Source of the DNA: Oscillibacter ruminantium GH1
GTDB taxonomy: Bacteria; Bacillota; Clostridia; Oscillospirales; Oscillospiraceae
NCBI RefSeq assembly: GCF_000307265.1
Contig: NZ_DF158899.1
Span: 223,952 to 287,951 of the forward strand
DNA length: 64,000 bases
Direction: 5' to 3'
The notes beneath the pieces were generated by a model. It worked only from the letters and a program-made list of their open reading frames with translations. It did no database searches and was not told where the DNA came from. Below are positions 16,505 through 25,671 of this stretch, in pieces (positions within the stretch are counted from its first letter, which is position 1; each line of letters starts with the position of its first letter). Made by a program: the position numbers and the translations under genes.

Positions 16505-17044
16505 TTACCGCTCGGCCTTTTTCTCCGGTGCCGGGTACTCAACACCCATTGTATCCACGCGAATGGAGGCAATGACCTCCGGCGTTTTGGGCTTGTCGTT
16601 GAAATCCGTCTTCACCTCAGAGATACGAACGGCCTCGTCTGCGCCCTCCAGCACCTTGCCAAAGGCGGCGTACTGTCCGTCCAGATGGGGTGCATCGTCC
16701 ACCATGACAAAGAACTGGCTTCCGGCGCTGTTAGGGGCCATGGTCCGAGCCATGGAGAGAACGCCCAGCGTGTGGACAAGATCGTTTTGCGCAAAGCCGT
16801 TGCCGGAGAACTCCCCGTGGATGGTATAACCGGGACCGCCGGTGCCGGTGCCCTGCGGGCAGCCGCCCTGAATCATAAAGCCGGGAATGCAGCGGTGGAA
16901 GATCAATTTGTCATAGTAGCCGGAATTGGCCAGAGCAATAAAATTGTTTACCGTGTTGGGGGCCTTGTCGGGGTACAGCTCGGCTTTCATCACTGCGCCG
17001 TTCTCCATCGTAATGGTTGCAATGGGATTTTTCACTTCAGACAT
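16505..17044 (-). CDS. Cyclophilin-type peptidyl-prolyl isomerase
   Basis: 179 residues, cytoplasmic (no signal peptide). The core shows FHRCIPGFMIQGG, GSQFFVMVDDAPHLDGQYAAF and FGKVLEG, the PpiB-type active-site block. It isomerises Xaa-Pro bonds during folding. It starts two bases after the smpB stop codon and is likely co-transcribed with it. Confidence 0.95.
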   Translation of the reverse strand: MSEVKNPIATITMENGAVMKAELYPDKAPNTVNNFIALANSGYYDKLIFHRCIPGFMIQGGCPQGTGTGGPGYTIHGEFSGNGFAQNDLVHTLGVLSMARTMAPNSAGSQFFVMVDDAPHLDGQYAAFGKVLEGADEAVRISEVKTDFNDKPKTPEVIASIRVDTMGVEYPAPEKKAER

Positions 17045-17046
17045 TG

Positions 17047-17511
17047 TTACCGATTCCTCTCTTTCATGTGACGGTCCATCTCCCGCTCCGCGTCCCGCTT
17101 GGCGATGGAGTCCCGCTTGTCATAGTTCTTTTTACCTTTGCACGCGCCGATCTCCAGCTTCACCCTCGCGTCCTTAAAATATACGGACAGGGGTACCAGC
17201 GTGTATCCGTCACGCTTGACAAGCTCCTGCATCTTTCGGATTTCCTTTTTGTGCATCAGGAGCCTGCGGACCCGCTCCGGGTCCTTGTTGAAAATATTGC
17301 CTTTATCATAAGGGGAGATGTGCATACCGTTGACGAACAGCTCGCCGCTTTGAATGGAGCACCATGCGTCCTTCAGATTCAGCGTTCCGGCCCGGATGGA
17401 CTTCACCTCCGTGCCGAACAGTTCAATGCCCGCCTCGTATTTTTCCTCCACGAAGTAGTCGTGGTACGCCTTGCGGTTCTGCGCCGCGATCTTAATTCCC
17501 TTTTTCTCCGT
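17047..17511 (-). CDS. smpB: SsrA-binding protein SmpB, non-standard start codon
   Basis: The conserved N-terminus (IKIAAQNRKAYHDYFVEEKY) and EAGIELFGTEVKSIRAG, then KGNIFN and the basic tail, identify SmpB. In frame, the codons from the upstream TGA to the conserved region contain no ATG, GTG or TTG. An ACG at 17511 lies eight bases after a perfect AAGGAGG and gives 154 residues, the family's usual length. An ATT at 17496 (149 residues) is the other option. The GTG at 17451 would delete the conserved N-terminus. A sequencing error cannot be excluded. SmpB binds tmRNA and delivers it to stalled ribosomes. Confidence 0.85.
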   Translation of the reverse strand, partial: TEKKGIKIAAQNRKAYHDYFVEEKYEAGIELFGTEVKSIRAGTLNLKDAWCSIQSGELFVNGMHISPYDKGNIFNKDPERVRRLLMHKKEIRKMQELVKRDGYTLVPLSVYFKDARVKLEIGACKGKKNYDKRDSIAKRDAEREMDRHMKERNR

Positions 17512-17594
17512 GGAAAGCGCCTCCTTCCGGGCTTCGCCGTGTCAGATGCTGGTATTTTAACATAATCCTGCCCATTCTTCAAGTAAAAGAAACA

Positions 17595-17623
17595 TTGTCA
17601 TCTTTTCTGTTCTTTGTTATAAT
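17595..17623 (+). promoter_or_regulatory. Sigma-A promoter for the NUDIX-walRK region
   Basis: TTGTCA (17595-17600), a 17-base spacer and TATAAT (17618-17623), about 87 bases before the NUDIX gene. Confidence 0.75.
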
Positions 17624-17709
17624 AAACGCAGAGCGACTATTAACGGCGCCGCGCGCCTGTGGTACAATCGCGGCAGAGGCGACGCTAAATAAAAGAATTG
17701 CAGGTGCAT

Positions 17710-18258
17710 ATGCAAGTGTATGAAAATTTAAAAGAAACCCTTGTTTCCCGGCAGGATATCTACGCCGGGAAGATTTTGAATGTCCATGTGGATCAGGTGC
17801 GGCTGCCCAACGGAAAGGCCGCCGTCCGCGAGGTGGTGGATCACTGCCCCTGCGTCGCCATCGTGGCGCTGGACGACGAAAATAACGTGCTGACTGTGAC
17901 GCAGTACCGCTATGCGTTTGACAAGGCACTGCTGGAGATTCCGGCGGGAAAGCTGGAGCCGGGCGAAGACCCGGCGTCAGGCGCACTGCGGGAGCTGAAA
18001 GAGGAAACCGGCGCGGTTCCCGACACCTTTACGCCCATGGGAAAGCTGATTCCCTCTCCGGGGTGTCTTGGCGAAGAACTGTATCTGTTTCTGGCGCGAG
18101 GACTCCATATGGAGAACACCCATCCCGACGAGGACGAATTCCTCGTGCAGGAGCGCATTCCCTTCGACGAGATGGTTCACCGCTGCGTCCGGGGCGAGAT
18201 TGAGGACGGAAAAACCATCGCCGCCGTGCTGAAAACGAAAATTCTGCTGAATCTTTGA
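17710..18258 (+). CDS. NUDIX hydrolase, ADP-ribose pyrophosphatase type
   Basis: 182 residues. GKLEPGEDPASGALRELKEE followed by TGA is a complete NUDIX box (GX5EX7REUXEEXGU). The N-terminal beta domain (GKILNVHVDQVRLPNGKAAV then EVVDH) and PSPGCLGEELYLFLA fit ADP-ribose pyrophosphatases, which clear ADP-ribose. It ends 20 bases before the response regulator start and shares its promoter. Confidence 0.9.
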   Translation: MQVYENLKETLVSRQDIYAGKILNVHVDQVRLPNGKAAVREVVDHCPCVAIVALDDENNVLTVTQYRYAFDKALLEIPAGKLEPGEDPASGALRELKEETGAVPDTFTPMGKLIPSPGCLGEELYLFLARGLHMENTHPDEDEFLVQERIPFDEMVHRCVRGEIEDGKTIAAVLKTKILLNL

Positions 18259-18278
18259 GATCTGAGGAAGGAGACTCC

Positions 18279-18989
18279 ATGGAACAGGGAAAAACAGTCT
18301 TAATCGTTGAGGACGAAAAAAATATCGTAGACATTCTGGGCTTCAATCTCCAGCGGGAGGGCTACACCACGCTGGAGGCCTATGACGGCGAAGACGGTTT
18401 GAAAAAAGCGCAGGAGGAAAAGCCGGATCTGATTCTGCTGGACGTAATGCTGCCGAAGATGAACGGATTCGACGTGTGCCGTGCCCTGCGGGAGAGCCAC
18501 AACCATGTGCCTGTGGTGATTCTGACGGCCCGCGAGGAGGAAACCGACAAAGTGCTGGGGCTGGAGATCGGCGCGGATGACTACATCACAAAGCCTTTTT
18601 CCATGCGGGAATTGGTGGCCCGCGTGAGAGCCAACATTCGCCGCACCGCTATGAGTGCGCCCGCCGCGGCCTCCGCCGCGGAAGGGGCTATGACTGTGGC
18701 GGGGGATCTCTCCATCAACACGGACAGCCATCAGGTTTTCCGCGCCGGAACCGTGATCGAGCTGACCCAGCGGGAATATGAGCTTTTAACGTTTCTTGCC
18801 AGCCATCCCAATAAGGTATATGCCCGCATTGACCTGATGGAACAGGTGTGGAACTACGGGTACGTGGGCGACGACGCCCGGACCGTGGATGTGACCGTCC
18901 GGCGTCTGCGGGAAAAAATTGAAACGGACCCTGCCAATCCGCGTTACATACTTACGCGGCGCGGCGCAGGGTATTACTTTTCAACGTAA
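18279..18989 (+). CDS. walR: WalR-like OmpR-family response regulator
   Basis: 236 residues. Receiver domain with VEDEKN (acidic pocket), phosphorylated Asp in LILLDVMLP, Thr in ILTAREEE and Lys in ITKPFSMRELV. The C-terminal winged helix has ELTQREYELLTFLASHPNKV and RTVDVTVRRLREKIE. The partner kinase, YycH and YycI-like genes follow at once, which points to WalR, the regulator of cell-wall hydrolase genes. PhoP or PhoB would otherwise be the nearest paralogues. AAGGAG precedes the ATG at 18279. Confidence 0.85.
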   Translation: MEQGKTVLIVEDEKNIVDILGFNLQREGYTTLEAYDGEDGLKKAQEEKPDLILLDVMLPKMNGFDVCRALRESHNHVPVVILTAREEETDKVLGLEIGADDYITKPFSMRELVARVRANIRRTAMSAPAAASAAEGAMTVAGDLSINTDSHQVFRAGTVIELTQREYELLTFLASHPNKVYARIDLMEQVWNYGYVGDDARTVDVTVRRLREKIETDPANPRYILTRRGAGYYFST

Positions 18990-19094
18990 GGGGGAAACTG
19001 CTCCTCCTTTCCTTTGAGTACATTTTTAAAAACCGCGCGGCGGCGCGGCTGGTGGGCGCAGCCCCAGAATTTGCGGAGAAAAGAGGCGTCAGCC

Positions 19095-20897
19095 GTGTTC
19101 AAAAGTCTTCATATGAAGCTGATGCTCATCATGCTGCTTCTGATTACCTCGCTGATGGCGGTGGTGGGCGCGTTTTTGACCACCAACGTTTCCAGCTTTT
19201 ACATCGACAGCTTTCGTGAACAGATGAACGACATGTTCGGCTCCGACGTGGAGGCGGACGGCGTTGCTCTGGCCAAAAACGCCAGCTTCATGTCCGACCT
19301 TTTGTCCGCTGCTGAGGTGGCTGACGGCGCGAACCAGATGCAGGATATTCTGGACGCCAACGCCGGCAAGCTGGGCATTGACTACCGCACCCGGAACTAC
19401 TATATTCTGGACGGCTCCTCCGGTGCGGTTTTGGTGAAATCCGACGAGATCGACACAACCCTGGCCGCCACACCCAACCTCCTCTCCGCCCTCAACGGGA
19501 AAGTTGGCGACAAAAGTGATCTGACCGCAGACTACATGGATGTGGCCATTCCCCTCTCCGGCGGAGAAAACGGTTATATCATCTATATTCTGGACAGCCG
19601 GGCCACCGTCTCCAGCCTGAACAGCCAGCTGTTCACCATCATTATGCAGGCGCTGGTGATCGGGCTTTTGATCTCGGTTTTGTTCAGCTATCTTCTGAGC
19701 AAAACTCTTGTCGGCCCCATCGAAAAGGTGACGGAGGGTGCCGAACGTCTGGCGGGCGGCGACTTTGGCAACAAACTGCCGGTGGAGTCTCCGGACGAGA
19801 TCGGCATTCTCACCGGCACGTTCAACCACATGGCGGACGTTTTGCAGGACAGCCTCAACGCCGTGGAAAACGAGCGGAACAAATTGGACACGCTGTTTCT
19901 CCACATGACTGACGGCGTGGTGGCCTTTGACCACGACGGAACACTCATCCACTGCAACCCCGCCGCCACCCAGCTGCTTCAGCGCTCCATTCCGAAGGAG
20001 ACAGTCTTTGACGAACTGTTCGGCTCCGTGTATCCGCTGGCCCAAATCTTGACATTGCAGCGGCCCAACTATGCCGACGCGGAAATGATGGTGTCGGACA
20101 AGACCTTGGAGCTGTACTTTGCCCCGTTTTCGGACAAGGCCAGCGGCGGCGTACTGGTGGTGCTTCACGACGAGACGGAACACCACCGCAGCGAGGAGCG
20201 GCGCAAGGAATTCGTCGCCAACGTATCCCACGAGCTGCGCACCCCCCTCACCAACGTCCGCAGCTATGCAGAGACTCTGCGGGACAGCGGCGGCGACATT
20301 CCGCAGGCCACCGCCGACAGCTTTTTGGATATTATCATCACGGAGACGGACCGCATGACCCACATCGTGCAGGATTTGCTGACTCTGTCCCGGCTGGACG
20401 CAGGCAACACGGAAATGAACTTTTCCCGTTTCGACTTCGGCGCCTCCATTTCCAGCGTGGTCCGGGCCAACGCTCTGGAAGCCAAGCGCCGAAGTCACGA
20501 GTTGAAGCTGGAGCCCGCCCAGTCTCTGCCCCTGATTTTTGGCGACCGCCAGCGGCTGGAGCAGGTCATGATGAATATTTTGGGCAACGCCATTAAATAC
20601 ACGCCGGATGGCGGTCACATTCTGGTCACTGCCGGTACCGCGGGAGAGCACGTTTGGATGGAAGTCTCAGACGATGGCATCGGCATTCCCGAAAAGGACC
20701 GGGATCACATTTTTGAGCGGTTTTATCGGGTGGATAAAGCCCGCTCCCGGGAATCCGGCGGCACCGGTCTGGGACTTTCCATCGCCAAAGAGATTGTGGA
20801 ACGGCACCACGGGACGATCCGTTTGGCCCGGCATGACGGGCCGGGTACCACAGTTCGTTTGACGCTGCCCATCCGGTTGGAAGACTTGCAGGCGTGA
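19095..20897 (+). CDS. walK: WalK-like sensor histidine kinase
   Basis: About 600 residues from GTG at 19095 (a TTG at 19014 is also in frame). Transmembrane segment 1 (LMLIMLLLITSLMAVVGAFL), an extracellular sensor of about 140 residues, segment 2 (ALVIGLLISVLFSYLLS), HAMP, a PAS-like region, H-box FVANVSHELRTPLTN, N-box MNILGNAIKY, and ATP lid motifs VSDDGIGIPE and GGTGLGLSIA. It phosphorylates the upstream regulator in response to wall state. YycH and YycI, known in bacilli to restrain WalK, are encoded next. Confidence 0.85.
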   Translation: MFKSLHMKLMLIMLLLITSLMAVVGAFLTTNVSSFYIDSFREQMNDMFGSDVEADGVALAKNASFMSDLLSAAEVADGANQMQDILDANAGKLGIDYRTRNYYILDGSSGAVLVKSDEIDTTLAATPNLLSALNGKVGDKSDLTADYMDVAIPLSGGENGYIIYILDSRATVSSLNSQLFTIIMQALVIGLLISVLFSYLLSKTLVGPIEKVTEGAERLAGGDFGNKLPVESPDEIGILTGTFNHMADVLQDSLNAVENERNKLDTLFLHMTDGVVAFDHDGTLIHCNPAATQLLQRSIPKETVFDELFGSVYPLAQILTLQRPNYADAEMMVSDKTLELYFAPFSDKASGGVLVVLHDETEHHRSEERRKEFVANVSHELRTPLTNVRSYAETLRDSGGDIPQATADSFLDIIITETDRMTHIVQDLLTLSRLDAGNTEMNFSRFDFGASISSVVRANALEAKRRSHELKLEPAQSLPLIFGDRQRLEQVMMNILGNAIKYTPDGGHILVTAGTAGEHVWMEVSDDGIGIPEKDRDHIFERFYRVDKARSRESGGTGLGLSIAKEIVERHHGTIRLARHDGPGTTVRLTLPIRLEDLQA

Positions 20898-20925
20898 AGC
20901 CATCGCAGCAGAAAGGAGCGCGACC

Positions 20926-22203
20926 ATGCGCCAGCACACAAAAAAGCGGCGGAATCTGCTGCAAAATATCGCCATCGTGCTGTTGACCGTGTCCGCCGTG
21001 GCGCTGTTTGTCCAAATGCAAATTTATAATCTGCACTCCGAAACCGGATATCTTTCCGGCCTGCTCTCCTCCGGCTCCGCCCAGAAAACGCAGAGCATTT
21101 CGGGACTAAGCGATCTTGCCATGCCGGTGCGCATTGCCGTCACCGGAGCCTATGGCCGCTGGGCCAGCCCTTTTCTGACCACGGAGAGCGAAGAATTTTT
21201 GCAGCCGGGCAACCTCCTGATGGAAGCGCTAGGCTCTGCCGGTTCCCTGAAAAAATGCAGTGCGGAGGATTTTCAATCCGCCCTGCGCAGCACTACGAAC
21301 TATGACGGCTCCATCTACTATGATTTTGACAGTGCACTGCCCCTGTCCCTTCTCGCGGGTCTGGTGAACGCTGACTGGACCGGCGGCGATCTTTCGGCCC
21401 GCCGTCTTCTCCTTCAGGCCGAGGAGGACAAAGTCCGTCTCTTTATCTGGGACGGCGGCGACGTGTTCTCCATCTGCTCCACCGCCCTCACCGCCAAAAG
21501 TCTCAAAGAGACGGTAACGGAGTATCCGCTGGGCAGCGCTTGGTTCGCCTTTGATCAGCCGGAGAAGTACAGCCACGTCGATCCGTTCTCTCTGTTTTCC
21601 GAGCAGCTCACCACACCATCCAGCCTGAGCGTGTCCAGCGCCATTACAGACGCCAGCGGACTGATGTCTGGGCTGGCCTTCAACCCTCACACCAATTCCA
21701 GATATACGGAACCCTCCGGCGCGGAGGTAGCTCTGGAGGGTGACCGGACGCTGCGCATTCGCCCTGACGGCGAAATTTCCTATCAGGGTGGCAGCGGAAC
21801 GCTGCAAATCGACTGCGTAGGGGAAACGCCGACAGAGGCGGAAGCTGTTGTGGGGGCCTATCGGCTGCTGGGAGACCTGCTTCCCTCACAAAATGACGCC
21901 AGTCTTTATTTACAGGAGCTACAATCCAGTGAAACGTCAACAACACTGCGCTTTGGCTATCAGTACAACGGGCTTCCCATCCGGTTTGCGGATCGGGCTT
22001 CCGCCGCCGAGATCACACTGGAAGGTCCTGTAATCGCCCGTCTGACTCTTCGGGTGCGGCAGTACACCACGGGAGAACGTGCACATCTGCTTCTCCCTTT
22101 GGCGCAGGCATTGTCGATTGCCCGCAGATATCCCGGCAAGGAGCTTGCCATCTACTATGTAGACAGCGGCGGCAGTGCCTCCGCGCAATGGCTTGCGGAG
22201 TAA
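20926..22203 (+). CDS. yycH: YycH-like WalK regulator
   Basis: 425 residues with a short basic N-terminus, one membrane segment (LQNIAIVLLTVSAVALFVQM) and a large extracytoplasmic part. Sequence motifs are weak; the call rests on the layout (single N-terminal anchor, size) and on the order walR-walK-yycH-yycI-walJ known from Bacillus and Staphylococcus. In those it modulates WalK activity together with YycI. Confidence 0.7.
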   Translation: MRQHTKKRRNLLQNIAIVLLTVSAVALFVQMQIYNLHSETGYLSGLLSSGSAQKTQSISGLSDLAMPVRIAVTGAYGRWASPFLTTESEEFLQPGNLLMEALGSAGSLKKCSAEDFQSALRSTTNYDGSIYYDFDSALPLSLLAGLVNADWTGGDLSARRLLLQAEEDKVRLFIWDGGDVFSICSTALTAKSLKETVTEYPLGSAWFAFDQPEKYSHVDPFSLFSEQLTTPSSLSVSSAITDASGLMSGLAFNPHTNSRYTEPSGAEVALEGDRTLRIRPDGEISYQGGSGTLQIDCVGETPTEAEAVVGAYRLLGDLLPSQNDASLYLQELQSSETSTTLRFGYQYNGLPIRFADRASAAEITLEGPVIARLTLRVRQYTTGERAHLLLPLAQALSIARRYPGKELAIYYVDSGGSASAQWLAE

Positions 22204-22227
22204 ATAGGACAAAGAGGAGAACGAGGA

Positions 22228-23028
22228 ATGGAGACTTACCGGCTGAAAAACATCATCATCCTTACCCTCGCGCTGGTGAATGTATTCCTCCTCGGAACAC
22301 TGGGCATGCGGCAGGCGCAGAAAATCACATCCCAGCATCAGGCCACGGAAGAACTGGTTTCTCTTTTTGCAGCCGAGGGGGTGACTCTTAGTGAGAAAGC
22401 CGTCTCCTTTTCTCCGCCGCCCTCCGCGTTGATCATGGAACGGGACACCGCGGCGGAAAAATCCATGGCCGCCACCTTTCTGGGAGAAGACCTGACCACT
22501 GCCGACGAGGGCGGCGGAATCATGACTTACACCTCCGGGCGGGGGCGGGCTGTTTTCCGCGCCTCCGGCGTTTTTGAAATTACCGGGGAATTGGGAAAAG
22601 GCCCCTCGATTTTAGGCCGGCAGTTCTGCCGCAATTACGGCATCGATCCCCCCGACCAGTGGTTTGACGCCTCCGGCAGCGGCGCTGTCACCGTGCAGCA
22701 GGTCTGCCAAGGCTATCCCGTGGAGGACTGCACCATCACATTTCTGGCGGAAAACAATGTCCTGCGCTCCGTCAGCGGTACTTTCCTGCCCACGAACTTC
22801 ACCGTGTCCCAAGACGACACGCCGCTCACCGCGTCCACTGCGCTGACCATATTTTTGGTGGCCCGGCGCACCTCTGGCGCGGTGGTCAGCACCGTTAACG
22901 GGCTCTATCCCTGCTATGAATTTCAAAATACCGCCTCCACATTGACGCTGACCCCCTCCTGGTGCGTGACCACAGATACGGTGGATTATTACATCAACTG
23001 TTCCACTGGCGAAGTCACACACAGGTAG
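22228..23028 (+). CDS. yycI: YycI-like WalK regulator
   Basis: 266 residues. One N-terminal membrane segment (KNIIILTLALVNVFLLGTLG) is followed by an extracytoplasmic domain ending CVTTDTVDYYINCSTGEV, the usual closing strand of the YycH/YycI fold. It follows yycH by 24 bases with GGAGAACGAGG upstream. Presumed to pair with YycH at the membrane and tune WalK. Confidence 0.7.
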   Translation: METYRLKNIIILTLALVNVFLLGTLGMRQAQKITSQHQATEELVSLFAAEGVTLSEKAVSFSPPPSALIMERDTAAEKSMAATFLGEDLTTADEGGGIMTYTSGRGRAVFRASGVFEITGELGKGPSILGRQFCRNYGIDPPDQWFDASGSGAVTVQQVCQGYPVEDCTITFLAENNVLRSVSGTFLPTNFTVSQDDTPLTASTALTIFLVARRTSGAVVSTVNGLYPCYEFQNTASTLTLTPSWCVTTDTVDYYINCSTGEVTHR

Positions 23029-23146
23029 GCCGAGGTAACTCTGGGATATTTTTGAAATTGTAATTTTATGTAAGATGCAAAAATGTTCTTTTTCAGGCGA
23101 AGGGCTTGATTTCTTTTGCTTTTCGTGAAAGTTTTGATTGCGTTTC

Positions 23147-23175
23147 TTGTAATGTGTGGTAAAATGTGCTATGTT
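23147..23175 (+). promoter_or_regulatory. Possible murA promoter
   Basis: TTGTAA (23147-23152), 17 bases, TATGTT (23170-23175) preceded by TGC, an extended -10. It lies in the 362-base gap between yycI and murA, whose remaining part also contains an inverted GTCTCCC/GGGAGAC pair (23189-23244) that may structure the leader. Confidence 0.45.
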
Positions 23176-23390
23176 ATTGCTGTACGCACTGTCTCCCTTT
23201 TCCACGGAGCTGCCCGGCGGCTCTTGATCGCATTGCGGGAGACGGAATTGGCACATATAACCACAGTTAAATTTTATGCCGTAGTAAAAGATGGACTGTT
23301 TCGATCTCCTGTTTTCAGGTATGGAAGTCCCGTCAAAGGGTACAATGAAAGCAGGCGATCTGCCTTGATGTAAAAGAGAGGGTTTTGGGT

Positions 23391-24689
23391 TTGACAAAAT
23401 ATGTAATTCGGGGCGGCAAGCCCCTGTTTGGCGAAGTGGAGATCAGCGGCGCAAAAAATGCTGTTGTGGCAATTCTCCCTGCCGCACTGCTGGTAGATGG
23501 CGTCTGCCGCATTGAAAATATCCCTCAGATCTCCGATGTGCACCTGCTTTTGACTATTTTGGACGAGCTGGGCGCGGTTGTCCGCTCCATCAATCCCCAC
23601 ACTGTGGAGATTGACTGCACCCATATCCGTTCCACGCGCACCTCCTATGAGTTGGCGCGTCGTATTCGTGCGTCTTATTACCTGATTGGTTCTCTTCTGG
23701 GCCGTTTTGCCAAAGCCGAGGTCGCCATGCCCGGCGGCTGCAACTTTGGCGTCCGCCCCATCGATCAGCATATCAAGGGCTTTACCGCTCTGGGTGCGGA
23801 CGTTGTGGTGGAGGGCGGGTTTATTCATGCATCCTGCGAACAACAGCGGCTGCATGGGGCCAACATCTATTTGGACGTGGTATCCGTTGGCGCAACCATG
23901 AATATTATGATGGCCGCCGTCTTGGCTGAGGGCAATACTGTTATTGAAAACGCGGCAAAGGAACCCCATATCGTGGATCTCGCCAACTTCCTGAACTCCA
24001 TGGGCGCTAACGTCCGGGGCGCAGGCACCGACACCATTAAGATTCAGGGTGTTTCCCGCTTGAGCGGCGGAACCTATGCCATCATTCCCGATCAGATCGA
24101 AGCCGGAACCTATATGGCGGCGGTGGCTGCTACCGGCGGGCAGATTCTTGTGAAGAATATTATCCCCAAACACATGGATTGTATCACCGCCAAGCTGCAG
24201 GAGTGCGGCGTGGAGGTTGAGGAGCGGGAGGATACGCTTCTGGTTCGCCGCAGCGAGCCGCTGCACAAGACCAACGTGAAAACCATGCCTTATCCCGGTT
24301 TCCCCACCGATATGCAGCCCCAAATGACCACGGTTCTGGCTCTTGCCGAGGGCACCTCACTGGTAACAGAGAGCGTCTGGAACAACCGGTACCGCTATGT
24401 GGACGAGCTGAAGCGCATGGGCGCCACCATTCAGGTGGACGACAAGACCGCCGTGGTTCAGGGCGTGGACCATCTCACCGGTGCGCCCATTCAGGCCTGC
24501 GATCTGCGGGCCGGCGCAGCGCTGGTCATTGCGGCGCTGGCTGCAAAAGGGGAATCGGAAGTCAGCTGCGTGCAGTATATCGAGCGGGGCTACGAAGGCA
24601 TTGTGGACAAGCTTCGGGCACTCGGGGCCGATATCCGCGTGGTTGAAGAACCGGGTGATAACGAGCAGTTGGAGGCCCACATCGGCTGA
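23391..24689 (+). CDS. murA: UDP-N-acetylglucosamine 1-carboxyvinyltransferase
   Basis: 432 residues from TTG at 23391, eight bases after GAGAGGG. ISGAKNAVVAILPAALL (Lys-Asn of the active site), the fosfomycin-binding Cys in MPGGCNFGVRP, and GFPTDMQPQM near the C-terminal domain are all present. It makes enolpyruvyl-UDP-GlcNAc, the first committed step of peptidoglycan synthesis. Its place inside the wal cluster links wall synthesis with WalRK control. Confidence 0.95.
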   Translation: MTKYVIRGGKPLFGEVEISGAKNAVVAILPAALLVDGVCRIENIPQISDVHLLLTILDELGAVVRSINPHTVEIDCTHIRSTRTSYELARRIRASYYLIGSLLGRFAKAEVAMPGGCNFGVRPIDQHIKGFTALGADVVVEGGFIHASCEQQRLHGANIYLDVVSVGATMNIMMAAVLAEGNTVIENAAKEPHIVDLANFLNSMGANVRGAGTDTIKIQGVSRLSGGTYAIIPDQIEAGTYMAAVAATGGQILVKNIIPKHMDCITAKLQECGVEVEEREDTLLVRRSEPLHKTNVKTMPYPGFPTDMQPQMTTVLALAEGTSLVTESVWNNRYRYVDELKRMGATIQVDDKTAVVQGVDHLTGAPIQACDLRAGAALVIAALAAKGESEVSCVQYIERGYEGIVDKLRALGADIRVVEEPGDNEQLEAHIG

Positions 24690-24761
24690 GCGGGGAAGCA
24701 ACATCCGCTCCATCCGTTTCCGGCACGAAGGCTTTGCGGTTTTCGAGGAGTTGTCAATATT

Positions 24762-24820
24762 CGCGTCCGCGATGAAGGTCGCCGACTTTCGTCGACCGCC
24801 TCCATCACGGACGCGTTTTT
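24762..24820 (+). terminator. Terminator after murA
   Basis: CGCGTCCG and CGGACGCG close a long imperfect stem that continues inward with G-U pairs, followed by TTTTT. Confidence 0.8.
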
Positions 24821-24885
24821 CTATTTTGGCTGCCAATTTACGCAGCGCTATCCATTTCACATTTTAGACGCACGGGGGACTTTTT

Positions 24886-25671
24886 TTGACTACTTTACAT
24901 ACACTTGCCAGCGGTTCATCCGGCAATGCCGCTCTGTTGGAGCAGGACGGTGTGTGCCTGCTGGTGGACGCGGGAATCTCCTGCCGACGCATTACAACCG
25001 CTTTGCGGGAGCTGGGCCGAACCTTGGACGACCTCTCCGGCATTCTCATCACCCACACCCACACCGATCATATCGCAGGTCTGCAAACTCTCTTGAAGCA
25101 GTGGGGCGGCCCCATTTTTTCCAGTGAAGCGGCCGGTCAGGAACTGCGGCGGAAGCTGGCGGGAATAGATGGACGTCTGTCTCCCTTTGTGCCCGGCGAA
25201 CGGTTTACCGTGGACGGGTGCGATGTGGACTCCTTCCCCACCTCTCACGACGCTCCCGGCTCCGCCGGTTTTCGCGTTGGAGACTTTGGCCTTTTGACCG
25301 ACACGGGATATGTGACCGACGCGGCCGCGGACACCCTCTCCGGCGTGCCACTGCTGGTTTTGGAGTCCAACCACGACGTGGATATGCTGCGAAGCGGGCC
25401 GTATCCCTACTATTTGAAACGGCGTATTTTAAGCGATGAGGGACATCTCAGCAACCATGCCGCGGCGCAGTTTGCCGTGGCGTGCAGCCGGAGCGGGACG
25501 ACAGAAATTGTTCTGGCCCATCTGAGCAAGGACAACAACACGCCGGAGGCGGCGCTTTGCGCTGTTTCCGCCGCCTTGGCAGAGGCAGGCGAAGCGCCCG
25601 CCCTGTCCGTGGCACCCCGGAGCTGTGCAGGGCCTTGCCACGAGGCAGTGGAGGTCGTATGCAAAAGGTAA
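24886..25671 (+). CDS. walJ: WalJ/YycJ-like metallo-beta-lactamase fold hydrolase
   Basis: 261 residues from TTG at 24886 with GGGGGA upstream. LASGSSGNAALLEQDG opens the fold, ITHTHTDHIAGL is the HxHxDH metal site, TDTGYVTD and LESNHDVDML follow, and HLSNHAAA supplies a further His. WalJ proteins are 5'-to-3' exonuclease-like enzymes of the wal operon. No promoter is obvious between the murA terminator and the start. Confidence 0.85.
   Translation: MTTLHTLASGSSGNAALLEQDGVCLLVDAGISCRRITTALRELGRTLDDLSGILITHTHTDHIAGLQTLLKQWGGPIFSSEAAGQELRRKLAGIDGRLSPFVPGERFTVDGCDVDSFPTSHDAPGSAGFRVGDFGLLTDTGYVTDAAADTLSGVPLLVLESNHDVDMLRSGPYPYYLKRRILSDEGHLSNHAAAQFAVACSRSGTTEIVLAHLSKDNNTPEAALCAVSAALAEAGEAPALSVAPRSCAGPCHEAVEVVCKR

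Noticed and set aside
19089-20651. 520-codon frame antisense to walK
   Set aside because: Shadow of the kinase gene; rich in His, Gln and Val as antisense frames are here.
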